A stretch of DNA of 64,000 nt from CAIUGU01 sp965279735 (GTDB lineage: Bacteria; Pseudomonadota; Gammaproteobacteria; Steroidobacterales; Steroidobacteraceae). Each line of letters begins with the position of its first letter. The first letter of the stretch is position 1. The stretch is from positions 2,666,001-2,730,000 of the forward strand of contig OZ257260.1 in assembly GCA_965279735.1 (NCBI GenBank), written 5' to 3'. Positions 1-8,468 of the stretch are shown piece after piece. Position numbers and translations under genes: made by a program. The notes under the pieces are model-generated. The model was not told where the DNA came from. It worked only from the letters and a program-made list of their open reading frames with translations, and ran no database searches.

Positions 1-222
1 CTGCTCGACATCCTGGGGTTGGGTCCGCAAGCCGTCGCCTGCGTCGGTGACGACACGCCCGATGTGCCGTTGCTTGAAACCGCACGACTCGCGATTGCGG
101 TGGCAGATGCCCATCCGGCTGCGCGTGAGCGGGCTCACTACGTGACACGGTTGCCCGGAGGCCAGGGAGCGGTGCGCGAGGTGTGCGATCTCATCCTGGC
201 AGCGCGGGAACAGATCGCATGA
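1..222 (+). CDS. kdsC: 3-deoxy-D-manno-octulosonate 8-phosphate phosphatase, C-terminal part (cut by window edge)
   Basis: Only the last 73 residues lie in the window; the reading frame is open from base 1. The segment contains the HAD-superfamily motif GDDTPDVPLL (two conserved Asp that bind Mg2+), followed by AVADAHPAARERAHYVT and GGQGAVREVCDLIL, which is the typical C-terminus of KdsC. KdsC removes phosphate from Kdo-8-P in the cytoplasm to give Kdo for lipid A-Kdo synthesis. The stop codon overlaps the lptC start (ATGA), and kdsC-lptC-lptA-lptB is the usual order in proteobacteria, which supports the call. The upstream catalytic DxD nucleophile is outside the window. Confidence 0.9.
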   Translation: MLDILGLGPQAVACVGDDTPDVPLLETARLAIAVADAHPAARERAHYVTRLPGGQGAVREVCDLILAAREQIA

Positions 223-779
223 ACGCCATCAGCTGGAAATGGGTCTGGATGACGGGGCTCATAGCCGCGGCCATCGCGAGCTATGGCATCCTGAACCGCA
301 ACACCGACGATGCAGCGCCTGTGGGCGAACGCCCCGCGCAACCCGGCTACTATCTCAAGGAGGCCATCCTCACGATCACGCAGCCCGATGGTTCACCGCG
401 CATCAAGCTCGTGGCTGCCAGGATCGAAGAGCAACCCGCGGATGACAGCTATGCCGCCACGCAGGTGCGAGTGGACTATCTTGCGGTCCCGAACCGCCCC
501 TGGTCGCTGCACGCCGACCGCGCCCACGTACCGATGGATCTCAAGACGGTTGAATTCAGCGGCAATGTCGAGGTGCGCAGTGAACAAAGCGAGCGCGGCG
601 GAGTCATTCGTACGGAGTCGCTGACACTGGAAACCGCAACGAACATCGCGCGCACGAAGGCACCGGTGCAGATCGAGCTGGGGAACCAGCGCCTGAATGC
701 AACAGGCATGATCGCGGACCTGAAAGGCGAGAGGCTGCAACTGGAATCAGGAATCAATGGGCGCTTCCAGCAAAAATAA
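219..779 (+). CDS. lptC: LPS export ABC transporter periplasmic protein LptC
   Basis: 186 residues. A single N-terminal membrane helix (about residues 8-24, WVWMTGLIAAAIASYGIL) anchors a periplasmic domain of the LptC/LptA beta-jellyroll type, with the typical stretch ADRAHVPMDLKTVEFSGNVEV. LptC passes LPS from the inner-membrane LptB2FG extractor to LptA. The ATG at 219 is preferred over an in-frame GTG further upstream because it overlaps the kdsC stop as ATGA and puts the membrane helix at the N-terminus. It is co-transcribed with kdsC and lptA; its 3' end overlaps lptA by 23 bp. Confidence 0.92.
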   Translation: MNAISWKWVWMTGLIAAAIASYGILNRNTDDAAPVGERPAQPGYYLKEAILTITQPDGSPRIKLVAARIEEQPADDSYAATQVRVDYLAVPNRPWSLHADRAHVPMDLKTVEFSGNVEVRSEQSERGGVIRTESLTLETATNIARTKAPVQIELGNQRLNATGMIADLKGERLQLESGINGRFQQK

Positions 780-1452
780 CCGCAAGTGGCGGATCCATCG
801 CATCCTGCAGGTTGTCCTTGCCGGCGCAGGGCTTGGTGTTGCCGCCATTGCATTGCCTGCCGCGCCCGGCATCACCCTCACCGATCCGACGCAGCCGATC
901 TCGCTCGATGCCGCCTCATCGGATTTCGACTACCGCAAGAACCTGCTGGTCTTCCGCAAGGTGCGCATCGCGCAGGGCGAACTCTCCGTCGAAGCGGACG
1001 AAGCCACTGCCACAGGTCTCGACTTTGAAAACAGCGAATGGAAATTCAGCGGGGCCGTCCATATCCGCATGCCTAACGGATTGCTCGACTCCGACGACGC
1101 CACAGTGACCTTCCGCAACAACCAGATCTCGCATGCCCGCATCGCGGGTACCCCAGCCTCGTTCGAGCAGCGTCGGGTGGTCGAACAACAGGTCGCACGG
1201 GGCCGCGCTGGCAATATCGAATACGACGTCACGCGCGGCACGATCGAACTCAAGGGCAAGGCCTGGCTTTCGGACGGCCAGAACGAGATCACAGGACAGA
1301 CGCTGGTCTATGACATGACGAAGGAGCGGGTCTTCGCGAATCCGGGTGAACAGGATCCGGGCGGGGTCAGCATCACGATCAACCCACGCAATCTCAACGC
1401 GCCCCGTATTCCAAAATCGATCACGCCTCCCGCGGCGACCCCCGCTCCATGA
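757..1452 (+). CDS. lptA: LPS transport periplasmic protein LptA
   Basis: 231 residues with an N-terminal signal sequence (basic NNRKWRIHR, then a hydrophobic core ending near AALPAAPG). The mature part is an OstA/LptA domain with repeating beta-strand pairs; DPTQPISLDAASSDFDYRKN is the characteristic start, and the C-terminus is a Pro/Ala-rich tail. LptA polymerises into the periplasmic bridge carrying LPS from LptC to LptD. It begins inside the lptC 3' end and its stop overlaps the lptB start by 4 bp, indicating tight translational coupling. Confidence 0.92.
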   Translation: MGASSKNNRKWRIHRILQVVLAGAGLGVAAIALPAAPGITLTDPTQPISLDAASSDFDYRKNLLVFRKVRIAQGELSVEADEATATGLDFENSEWKFSGAVHIRMPNGLLDSDDATVTFRNNQISHARIAGTPASFEQRRVVEQQVARGRAGNIEYDVTRGTIELKGKAWLSDGQNEITGQTLVYDMTKERVFANPGEQDPGGVSITINPRNLNAPRIPKSITPPAATPAP

Positions 1453-2174
1453 GCCGTCTTCAGGTTTCCGGCCTCGCCAAGCGCTACAAGTCCCGGCAGG
1501 TCGTCAAGGATCTTTCGCTCGAGGTCTCGAGCGGCGAAGTCGTGGGACTGCTCGGACCCAACGGCGCCGGCAAGACGACCGCGTTCTACATGATCGTGGG
1601 GCTGGTTCCCTGCGAGTCGGGCACGATCTTGCTGGACGACGAGGACCTCACGCGGCTGCCCATGCACCGGCGCGCGCAGCGGGGACTCGGCTACCTGCCA
1701 CAGGAAGCTTCCGTCTTCAGGCAACTCTCGGTCGAGGACAACATCCGCGCGATCCTGCAGGTATGCGAACCGCATCCGGGCCAGAGCCGCGACGAGACGC
1801 TGGAATCGCTGCTCGAAGAGCTGCATATCGGGCACATCCGCCAGAGCATGGGACAGAGTCTCTCCGGCGGTGAGCGCCGTCGGGTGGAAATCGCCCGGGC
1901 GCTGGCCGCGAACCCCCGTTTCATTCTCCTGGACGAGCCCTTTGCCGGGGTCGACCCCATTTCCGTCCTCGACATCCAGCGCATCATCCGGCACCTAAGT
2001 GCCCGGAATATCGGGGTATTGATCACGGACCACAACGTGCGCGAAACACTCGGCATCTGCAGCCGCGCGTATATCGTCAGCAGCGGATCGCTGATCGCGT
2101 CCGGATCTGCGGAGGAAATCCTTGCCAATCGGGAGGTCCGTGAGGTGTACTTGGGTCAGGATTTCAGGCTCTAG
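1449..2174 (+). CDS. lptB: LPS export ABC transporter ATP-binding protein LptB
   Basis: 241 residues, full length for LptB. All ABC ATPase motifs are visible: Walker A GPNGAGKTT (36-44), Q-loop Gln85, signature LSGGE (138-142), Walker B ILLDEP (159-164) and switch His195. LptB is the cytoplasmic ATPase of the LptB2FG complex that drives LPS extraction from the inner membrane. The start ATG overlaps the lptA stop. It lies immediately upstream of rpoN, an arrangement conserved across many proteobacteria. Confidence 0.95.
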   Translation: MSRLQVSGLAKRYKSRQVVKDLSLEVSSGEVVGLLGPNGAGKTTAFYMIVGLVPCESGTILLDDEDLTRLPMHRRAQRGLGYLPQEASVFRQLSVEDNIRAILQVCEPHPGQSRDETLESLLEELHIGHIRQSMGQSLSGGERRRVEIARALAANPRFILLDEPFAGVDPISVLDIQRIIRHLSARNIGVLITDHNVRETLGICSRAYIVSSGSLIASGSAEEILANREVREVYLGQDFRL

Positions 2175-2267
2175 GTTACGCACGCCGCGCACGCTGACAG
2201 GCGGCCTTTACGCAGGCCCTTTTGCGATGGCAGTAACCTCCCTTTCCGGCGGACAACCCTTCTGTAG

Positions 2268-3728
2268 ATGATGCTCAAGCCGGCCCTCCAGCTAAAACTC
2301 GGTCAACAGCTCACGATGACGCCCCAGTTGCAGCAGGCGATTCGCCTGTTGCAACTGCCGGTACTGGAACTGCAGGCGCAGATCCGGGAAGCCCTCGAAT
2401 CCAACGTGATGCTCGAGGCGGAGGACGAAACCACCGTCCTCGAAACTCCCGAGCCGCGCGAACCCACTTTCGAGCAATACGACCAGGGCACCGATACCGC
2501 AGTCGCCACGGAAACGCCTGTGGAACAGCAGGTGGATGTGGCCGACGATTCGGACTGGTCCGATGCCCCCGTTACAGGTCCTTCGGAAACGCCGTGGTCG
2601 GGCGATGATGACCGCTCCCAGGAATTCTCCGATTCGCGTGGCGAAACCTTGGGGGATCACCTGCTCTGGCAGCTGGGAATGGCACGCCTCGACGCACGCG
2701 ACATGAAGATCGGGGCGGCCATTGTCGATGCCATCAACGATGACGGTTACCTGACCGAATCGCTCGACGAGATCGCCGGCAACCTCCTGCCCGAGACCAG
2801 CGCCGACGTTCCCGATATCGAGCGTGTTCTCTGCCACATCCAGGCGATGGATCCGGCGGGTGTCGGCGCCCGCTCGGTTGCCGAATGCCTGCAGCTGCAA
2901 CTTCAGCAGATGGATCCTGCGGTGCCGGGCCGCGAAACGGCGCTGGCGATCGCGGAGCACTACCTCGACCAGGTCGCCGAGCAGCAGTACGCGCTGCTCC
3001 GGCGCCAGCTTCGGGTCACCGAAGAAGAGCTGACCGATGCGCTAGCGCTCGTGCGTGCGTGCCAACCGAGACCCGGTTCCAGCATTCATTCGGTGCCTTC
3101 GGAATACATCGTCCCGGACGTCTTCATCCGTCGCACGGAACACGGCTGGATCGTCGAGATCAACCCGGCCAGCCTGCCCCGCATCCGGGTCAACCAGAGC
3201 TATGCCGGACTGATTGGCCGCTCATCGGATCACGCCATGCTGCGGACGCAGCTGCAGGAAGCGCGGTGGCTCATCCGCAGCCTCGAGATCCGCAATGAAA
3301 CGCTGCTCAAGGTCGCCCGCTCCATCGTGCAGCGGCAGGCGGCCTTCCTGGATCACGGCGACGAGCACATGCAGCCGATGATCCTGAAAGACGTCGCCGA
3401 AGCCATCGAGATGCACGAATCCACGATTTCGCGCGTCACGACCAACAAGTACATGCACACGCCGCGCGGCGTGTTCGAGTTTCGCTATTTCTTTTCGAGC
3501 CATGTCGCCGGCGCGGGCGGCACAGAGCTCTCGTCGACGGCCATCCGGGCGAAGATCCGCAAGCTCATCGCCCAGGAAACCGGCGACAAACCGTTGTCCG
3601 ACAGCCGCATCGCTGAAATTCTTTCACAGGAGGGCATCCAGGTTGCACGCCGCACCGTCGCCAAGTACCGCGAAGCCATTGGCATCCCACCGTCGAGCGA
3701 ACGCAAGCGCAACGCGGGAAGAGGGTGA
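2268..3728 (+). CDS. rpoN: RNA polymerase sigma-54 factor RpoN
   Basis: 486 residues with the three sigma-54 regions. Region I is Gln/Leu-rich (about 1-50, LKLGQQLTMTPQLQQAIRLL), region II is acidic (about 50-130), and region III binds core polymerase and DNA. The RpoN box ARRTVAKYRE at 460-469 recognises the -24 promoter element. Two adjacent ATG codons (2268, 2271) are possible starts. RpoN directs transcription that depends on AAA+ enhancer-binding proteins. The 93 bp after lptB may hold its own promoter; no clear terminator was seen there. Confidence 0.96.
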   Translation: MMLKPALQLKLGQQLTMTPQLQQAIRLLQLPVLELQAQIREALESNVMLEAEDETTVLETPEPREPTFEQYDQGTDTAVATETPVEQQVDVADDSDWSDAPVTGPSETPWSGDDDRSQEFSDSRGETLGDHLLWQLGMARLDARDMKIGAAIVDAINDDGYLTESLDEIAGNLLPETSADVPDIERVLCHIQAMDPAGVGARSVAECLQLQLQQMDPAVPGRETALAIAEHYLDQVAEQQYALLRRQLRVTEEELTDALALVRACQPRPGSSIHSVPSEYIVPDVFIRRTEHGWIVEINPASLPRIRVNQSYAGLIGRSSDHAMLRTQLQEARWLIRSLEIRNETLLKVARSIVQRQAAFLDHGDEHMQPMILKDVAEAIEMHESTISRVTTNKYMHTPRGVFEFRYFFSSHVAGAGGTELSSTAIRAKIRKLIAQETGDKPLSDSRIAEILSQEGIQVARRTVAKYREAIGIPPSSERKRNAGRG

Positions 3729-3773
3729 GCAGCTTCGGGTTAGAGATCATTCTGAGGTTTTAAGGAGAGACAT

Positions 3774-4097
3774 ATGCAACTGAACGTCACGGGTCACCAC
3801 GTGGATGTCACACCTTCGCTCAAGGACTATGTCGCGAAGAAACTCGACCGCATCGTGAGACATTCAGACCACGTCATCGACGTGCATTGCATCCTGACCG
3901 TGGAAAAGCTTAGGCACAAAGCGGAAGCGAAAGTACACCTGAGCGGCGGCACCGTGTTCGCCGACGCGACCGAAGAGAACATGTATGCCGCCATCGACGC
4001 GCTGGCCGACAAGCTCGATCGCAGCGTCAAGAAGCACAAGGAAAAGCTGAGCGACCATCACGCGGATGAGGCGCAGAAGGCGGCAAGACCCCTCTGA
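3774..4097 (+). CDS. hpf: Ribosome hibernation promoting factor, short form
   Basis: 107 residues, the length of short HPF/YfiA-type proteins (no C-terminal long-HPF dimerisation domain). It begins MQLNVTGHHVDVTPSLKDYV and contains the basic HxKAEAKVHLSGG segment and the helix DALADKLDRSVKKHKEKL typical of the family. It binds the 30S subunit and promotes 100S dimer formation in stationary phase. A strong ribosome binding site (aaggaga) precedes the ATG. It follows rpoN by 45 bp, as in many proteobacteria. The usual next gene, ptsN, is missing here. Confidence 0.93.
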   Translation: MQLNVTGHHVDVTPSLKDYVAKKLDRIVRHSDHVIDVHCILTVEKLRHKAEAKVHLSGGTVFADATEENMYAAIDALADKLDRSVKKHKEKLSDHHADEAQKAARPL

Positions 4098-4113
4098 GAC
4101 CCGGCTGAAGCCA

Positions 4114-4992
4114 ATGCGCCTCGTCATCGTCAGTGGCCTGTCCGGATCGGGAAAGAGCGTTGCGCTGCACATGCTCGAGGACCTCGGGTATTACTGCGTC
4201 GACAACATTCCGGCCGGGCTGCTGCCGATGTTCATCGCCCACACGGTGCGATCGAACGAACCTTCCTACCAGCTCACTGCCATTGGCATGGACGCCCGCA
4301 ACCGGCCGTCCGAAATCGCGTCTGTTCCGCAGCTGCTGTCGGACCTGAAGAAAGGCGGCCTCAACTGCGAAGTGATCTTCCTGCGTGCCGACGAGGAAGC
4401 ACTGCTCAAGCGCTACAGCGAGACGCGACGCCGGCATCCGCTCAGCCAGGACAATCTCGGGCTGGCAGAGGCGATCACTCTTGAAAGACAGCTGCTCGAG
4501 CCGATCGCCAACGCGGCAGACTTGCTGATCGATACGACCCGCACCAGCGTCCACGGCCTGCGTGAATTGGTCCGGCAACGCGTGGGGGAAAGAGTCGCCG
4601 GCAGGTTGTCGATCCTGTTCGAATCGTTTGCCTTCCGGCATGGCCTGCCGGGCGATGCGGATTTCGTATTCGATGTCCGCACCCTGCCCAATCCGCACTG
4701 GGAACCGGGCCTGCAACACCTGACCGGGCGCGACCCCGCGGTCATCGAGTTCCTGGACAGGCACGCGCCGGTCGCACGGATGCTCGACGACATCGTCCGG
4801 TTCCTTGAAAACTGGATTCCCGATTTCGAAGGTTCGAACCGCAGCTATCTCACCATCGCCATCGGCTGCACCGGGGGCCAGCATCGTTCGGTCTATCTCG
4901 TCGAACGACTCGCCGCGCACTTCTCCCGCAAATATCCTTCAGTGCTGGCCAAGCACCAGGTTGTCGGCACGCCCAACGCTGCCCGGTCTTAG
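4114..4992 (+). CDS. rapZ: RNase adapter protein RapZ
   Basis: 292 residues. It starts MRLVIVSGLSGSGKSVALHM with a P-loop (residues 8-15) and shows the family hallmarks GYYCVDNIPAGLLP and, near the C-terminus, AIGCTGGQHRSVYLVE. In Escherichia coli RapZ binds GlcN6P and presents the sRNA GlmZ to RNase E; whether this role holds here is inferred from family membership. The ATG at 4114 gives the canonical N-terminus; an upstream in-frame ATG at 4066 would overlap hpf. It follows hpf by 16 bp, with no ptsN or hprK between. Confidence 0.93.
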   Translation: MRLVIVSGLSGSGKSVALHMLEDLGYYCVDNIPAGLLPMFIAHTVRSNEPSYQLTAIGMDARNRPSEIASVPQLLSDLKKGGLNCEVIFLRADEEALLKRYSETRRRHPLSQDNLGLAEAITLERQLLEPIANAADLLIDTTRTSVHGLRELVRQRVGERVAGRLSILFESFAFRHGLPGDADFVFDVRTLPNPHWEPGLQHLTGRDPAVIEFLDRHAPVARMLDDIVRFLENWIPDFEGSNRSYLTIAIGCTGGQHRSVYLVERLAAHFSRKYPSVLAKHQVVGTPNAARS

Positions 4993-5105
4993 GACTACTT
5001 CCCCGGCCTCGCGCTTTCATCGGTCACCCGCGGTCGTTACACTGCGCGCCGTCCGCTTCGGGTCTCATCCCCTGAGCGACCCGCCTCCGACGTTTCCTCC
5101 AACAC

Positions 5106-6452
5106 ATGACCGACGCTCCGAAAACCAGCCGGCTCGCAGCATTGCGCGAAGCGCTCGAGCAGGGCGCGATGCGTCACGCCCATCGGTTGGTGAATTCGCT
5201 CCATCCGGCGGAAATCGCGTCGCTCCTTGAGTCCCTGCCTCCCGCGCGCCGTGAAATCGTCTGGGAGTTCGTCGACCCGGAACTCGAAGGCGATGTCCTG
5301 ATCGAGCTGAACGAGGAAGTCCGTGCCGAACTCATGGGGGGCATGGATGCCGAGGAGCTGATCGCCGCGACCGAAGGCCTCGAGGTCGACGACCTCGCCG
5401 ACATCATTGGCGACCTGCCCGAGACGGTGAACCAGCAGGTGCTGCGCTCACTGGATACGCAGGATCGCGAGCGGCTGACGGCCGTCCTGGCGTATGAGGA
5501 AGACAGCGCCGGTGGCCTCATGAACCTCGACACGGTCACCGTACGTCCCGACGTGACGCTCGAAGTCGTGCTCCGCTACTTGCGCATGCGCGGCGAGCTG
5601 CCCGTCCGCACCGACCGGCTGTTCGTCGTCAACCGGTATGACCAGTATCTCGGCGCGCTCGACATCACCCGCCTGCTGACCGACGAGCCCGAGCGCACCG
5701 TCGGTGAATCGCTCGACACGGAAGTTGCGGGGATTTCTCCGGAAACACCTGCCAACGAAGTGGCCAAGCTGTTCGAGGATCGCGACCTGGTCTCGGCGGC
5801 CGTCGTGAATGCCGAGGGCAAGCTGCTCGGCCGCATCACCATCGACGACGTGGTCGACGTCATCCGCGAGGAAGCCGACCACTCCGTCATGAGCATGGCC
5901 GGCCTCGGCGAGGACGCCGACATGTTCGCGGGCGTGATCTCGAGCGTGCGCCGCCGGGCTGTGTGGCTGAGCGTCAATCTCGCCACGGCGGTTCTCGCCG
6001 CCAACGTCGTTGGACTGTTCGAAGCCACCATCGAGAAAGTGGTCGCGCTCGCCATCCTCATGCCGATCGTGGCCAGCATGGGCGGCATCGCCGGCAGCCA
6101 GACGCTGGTGCTGATCATTCGCGGCCTGGCGCTCGGGCAGATCGAGCAGGCCAACGCGCGGTGGCTGCTCATCAGGGAAGTGCTGGTCGGCCTGCTGAAT
6201 GGCACGATGCTGGCGACAGTCGTCGGCGTAGCGGCCGGACTGTGGTTCGGCCAATGGACGATCGGGCTGATCATCTTCGCCGCGCTGGTCATCAACCTGC
6301 TGGCTGCTGCGCTGGCGGGAGTCGGTGTGCCGTTGACGCTCAAGCGGCTGGGCATCGATCCCGCGCTGGCCGGAGGCGTGATCCTGACGACCGTCACCGA
6401 TACGGTGGGCTTCGCGTCACTTCTCGGTCTCGGCACGCTCTTCCTCACCTGA
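5106..6452 (+). CDS. mgtE: Magnesium transporter MgtE
   Basis: 448 residues with the MgtE domain order: N-terminal helical superfamily domain (about 1-130, with EEDSAGGLMN at its end), two CBS domains (about 135-255), a connecting helix, and five C-terminal membrane helices (about 285-448). The pore signatures SMGGIAGSQTL and TTVTDTVGF are visible; the Asp in the latter belongs to the family's Mg2+-selective pore. The N and CBS domains sense cytosolic Mg2+ and gate the channel. Its last 36 bp overlap the convergent patatin gene. No M-box-like leader was recognised upstream. Confidence 0.95.
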   Translation: MTDAPKTSRLAALREALEQGAMRHAHRLVNSLHPAEIASLLESLPPARREIVWEFVDPELEGDVLIELNEEVRAELMGGMDAEELIAATEGLEVDDLADIIGDLPETVNQQVLRSLDTQDRERLTAVLAYEEDSAGGLMNLDTVTVRPDVTLEVVLRYLRMRGELPVRTDRLFVVNRYDQYLGALDITRLLTDEPERTVGESLDTEVAGISPETPANEVAKLFEDRDLVSAAVVNAEGKLLGRITIDDVVDVIREEADHSVMSMAGLGEDADMFAGVISSVRRRAVWLSVNLATAVLAANVVGLFEATIEKVVALAILMPIVASMGGIAGSQTLVLIIRGLALGQIEQANARWLLIREVLVGLLNGTMLATVVGVAAGLWFGQWTIGLIIFAALVINLLAAALAGVGVPLTLKRLGIDPALAGGVILTTVTDTVGFASLLGLGTLFLT

Positions 6453-7697
6453 AACCGGATCGGGCACCGCAAGCCGCCGCAACACGGTGGTTGCACCGGT
6501 CGGCAGGGACTCCTCGCCCCGCAGGAAGGCGACAATCTGTTCGCCCTTCGCCATGGCATCGTCATACCCCAGCTGCAGCAATTCGCGCGTATAGCTGCCT
6601 TCGAACATCAGGTAGCTCATGAGCTGCCCGCCCGACGCGTTCAACGCACCCATCGAACGCAGCAACGCCCTCAAGGTCCTGGGCAGCGAACCGATGTGGG
6701 CGCGCGCAATTTCCGACGGATCGCGGCTCGGCAGGATCACCATCATGCCGATGCGCTTCAATTCCACGCCGCGTTGACTGCGCGCTTCCGTCCCGCTCTG
6801 CTCGACCTGCTCGATCATGTGATTGATCTGCATGAGGCGCTCCATGTCCGTATAGAGCCCGTCCGTGAACAGGGCATCCAGCATGTAGCCGAAGATCTGG
6901 CCGAAGCTGGGTGCAGAAGGCATTGCGGGCGCCTGGCGAGGACCGCTGTTACGGGTGCCGATGACCAGCAGCCGATCCGCGCCGAGGTGGATGGCGGCAC
7001 TGAACGGCGTGGCCTGTCGCATGGAGCCGTCACCGAAGTACTCGTTCGCCATCAGCACGGGCGGGAACAAAAACGGGATGGCGACACTGGCCATCAGGTG
7101 ATCCAGCGTCAGCGTGCAAGGTTGTCCTGCTCGCTGCACTCTCGCCCATGAGCCTACTTCGGGACGCGCTTCGAAGAACGAGACCGAGCGTGCGCTCGAG
7201 TAACCCGATGCAGAAATGGCGATCGACTTGAGATGACCCGCATCGATCGATTGCCGGATGCAGCTGAAGTCGTAGCTGTTTCTCAACAGTTCGCGCAGCG
7301 GGGAATTGTCGAGTAGTGACTTGGGTGGAGGCAGGAGCCAACCCCCGGACACCACTGCGAACAGCCAGTGCATGCCGGCTCTGAACATGCTGGCCGGGTC
7401 GGCCTTGAAGACCTGGTCGATCCGGAAGTTCCGCCACACGCGCTCGAGGTTGCCGACTGCCACCTTGAAACGGTCCGCATGAATCGCGAGCTCGGTCGCA
7501 TTGATGGCGCCCGCGGAGGTACCGGAAACAACCTGGAACGGCGTCGGAGAATGGTTGGGCAGCAGTTCTGCAATCGCCTTGAGCACACCGACCTGGTACG
7601 CGGCGCGCGCCCCGCCGCCGGACAGGACCAGGCCCGACAGGCCAGCCGGATCCGGGGTCCCTTCCTGATTCGCTTGATTCGTGGTGGCGAACGGCAT
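6417..7697 (-). CDS. Patatin-like phospholipase family protein
   Basis: 426 residues. The patatin fold is clear: oxyanion-hole motif SGGGAR (26-31), nucleophile elbow GTSAG (59-63, Ser61), and the dyad Asp in GDGSMRQ near residue 225. No signal peptide is evident, so it probably acts in the cytoplasm or is exported by another route. Patatins hydrolyse acyl esters of phospholipids; the substrate here is unknown. The C-terminal 150 residues extend past the catalytic domain and hold no recognised domain. It converges with mgtE (36 bp overlap), and its start lies about 100 bp from the divergent peroxiredoxin gene. Confidence 0.9.
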   Translation of the reverse strand: MPFATTNQANQEGTPDPAGLSGLVLSGGGARAAYQVGVLKAIAELLPNHSPTPFQVVSGTSAGAINATELAIHADRFKVAVGNLERVWRNFRIDQVFKADPASMFRAGMHWLFAVVSGGWLLPPPKSLLDNSPLRELLRNSYDFSCIRQSIDAGHLKSIAISASGYSSARSVSFFEARPEVGSWARVQRAGQPCTLTLDHLMASVAIPFLFPPVLMANEYFGDGSMRQATPFSAAIHLGADRLLVIGTRNSGPRQAPAMPSAPSFGQIFGYMLDALFTDGLYTDMERLMQINHMIEQVEQSGTEARSQRGVELKRIGMMVILPSRDPSEIARAHIGSLPRTLRALLRSMGALNASGGQLMSYLMFEGSYTRELLQLGYDDAMAKGEQIVAFLRGEESLPTGATTVLRRLAVPDPVSGEEERAETEK

Positions 7698-7799
7698 TGG
7701 TTGCTGCAGCTTTCGGGTCTAGTATGGCATAGCCCTTTGCGGGGCTATCGGGTCTGCATGCACGAACCGCAGGCCTTCTTTCAGAAAGAGGATTTCATT

Positions 7800-8357
7800 A
7801 TGTCCGGCTCAGGCTTCTTCAGATCGAGACTGGCGCTCGGACTTGCCGCTCTCGTTGTCTGGTATGGCGTCGCACTCGCCGCAGGTCCCACGCTAGGCAC
7901 CGCGGCGCCAAATTTCCGGCTGCAGGACCAGAACGGCGCCTGGCATACGCTTGATCAATATCGCGGCAAATGGGTGGCGCTGTATTTCTATCCGAAAGAC
8001 CAGACGCCCGGCTGCACTACGCAGGCGTGTGACTTCCGCGACAACATCTTCGCGTTCCGCGACATCGGCGCGGTCATTCTGGGCGTCAGCGTGGACGACG
8101 TCGCCTCGCACAAGAAGTTTGCCGAGGACCACGGCCTGCCGTTCACACTGCTGGCGGACAGCACGAAAAAGGCCGCGTCCGACTACGGCGTGCTGGCGAA
8201 GCTGTTCGGGGTGATGGAAGTCGCCAAGCGCGAGACCTTCCTGATCGATCCGCAAGGCCGCGTCGCCAGGCACTATTTCGACGTGAAGCCGGAGGGCCAC
8301 TCAACCCTGGTCATCGCGGACATCAAGACGCTGATGGCGAAGCAGAAGACGGGCTAG
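7800..8357 (+). CDS. Exported peroxiredoxin (Bcp/PrxQ type)
   Basis: 185 residues: a signal sequence (about 1-28, hydrophobic core LALGLAALVVWYGVALAAG) followed by an AhpC/TSA thioredoxin-fold domain. The catalytic segment YPKDQTPGCTTQACDFRD carries the peroxidatic Cys72 and, five residues on, the resolving Cys77, which is the atypical 2-Cys PrxQ pattern. It reduces peroxides, probably in the periplasm. The start at 7800 is supported by an aaagagga ribosome binding site and puts the signal peptide at the N-terminus; an in-frame ATG at 7758 is an alternative. A strong terminator follows. Confidence 0.92.
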   Translation: MSGSGFFRSRLALGLAALVVWYGVALAAGPTLGTAAPNFRLQDQNGAWHTLDQYRGKWVALYFYPKDQTPGCTTQACDFRDNIFAFRDIGAVILGVSVDDVASHKKFAEDHGLPFTLLADSTKKAASDYGVLAKLFGVMEVAKRETFLIDPQGRVARHYFDVKPEGHSTLVIADIKTLMAKQKTG

Positions 8358-8381
8358 CCGGAATACAGCTATTCGAAATGC

Positions 8382-8414
8382 AAAGGGCGCAGCAATTGCT
8401 GCGCCCTTTTTTTT
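8382..8414 (+). terminator. Rho-independent terminator after the peroxiredoxin gene
   Basis: A near-perfect inverted repeat with arms AAGGGCGCAGC and GCTGCGCCCTT around an AATT loop is followed by a run of eight T. It lies 25 bp past the peroxiredoxin stop. The A-run on its left side means it can also end leftward transcription arriving from pyk. Confidence 0.9.
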
Positions 8415-8468
8415 ATCGGGCCTCGAGGCTGAGGCGAGCCTTGCCTTTCACATCCTGAGGCTCCGGGA

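Noticed and set aside
4993..5105. Magnesium-sensing M-box leader before mgtE
   Set aside because: Only 113 bp are available and no conserved helices were recognised.
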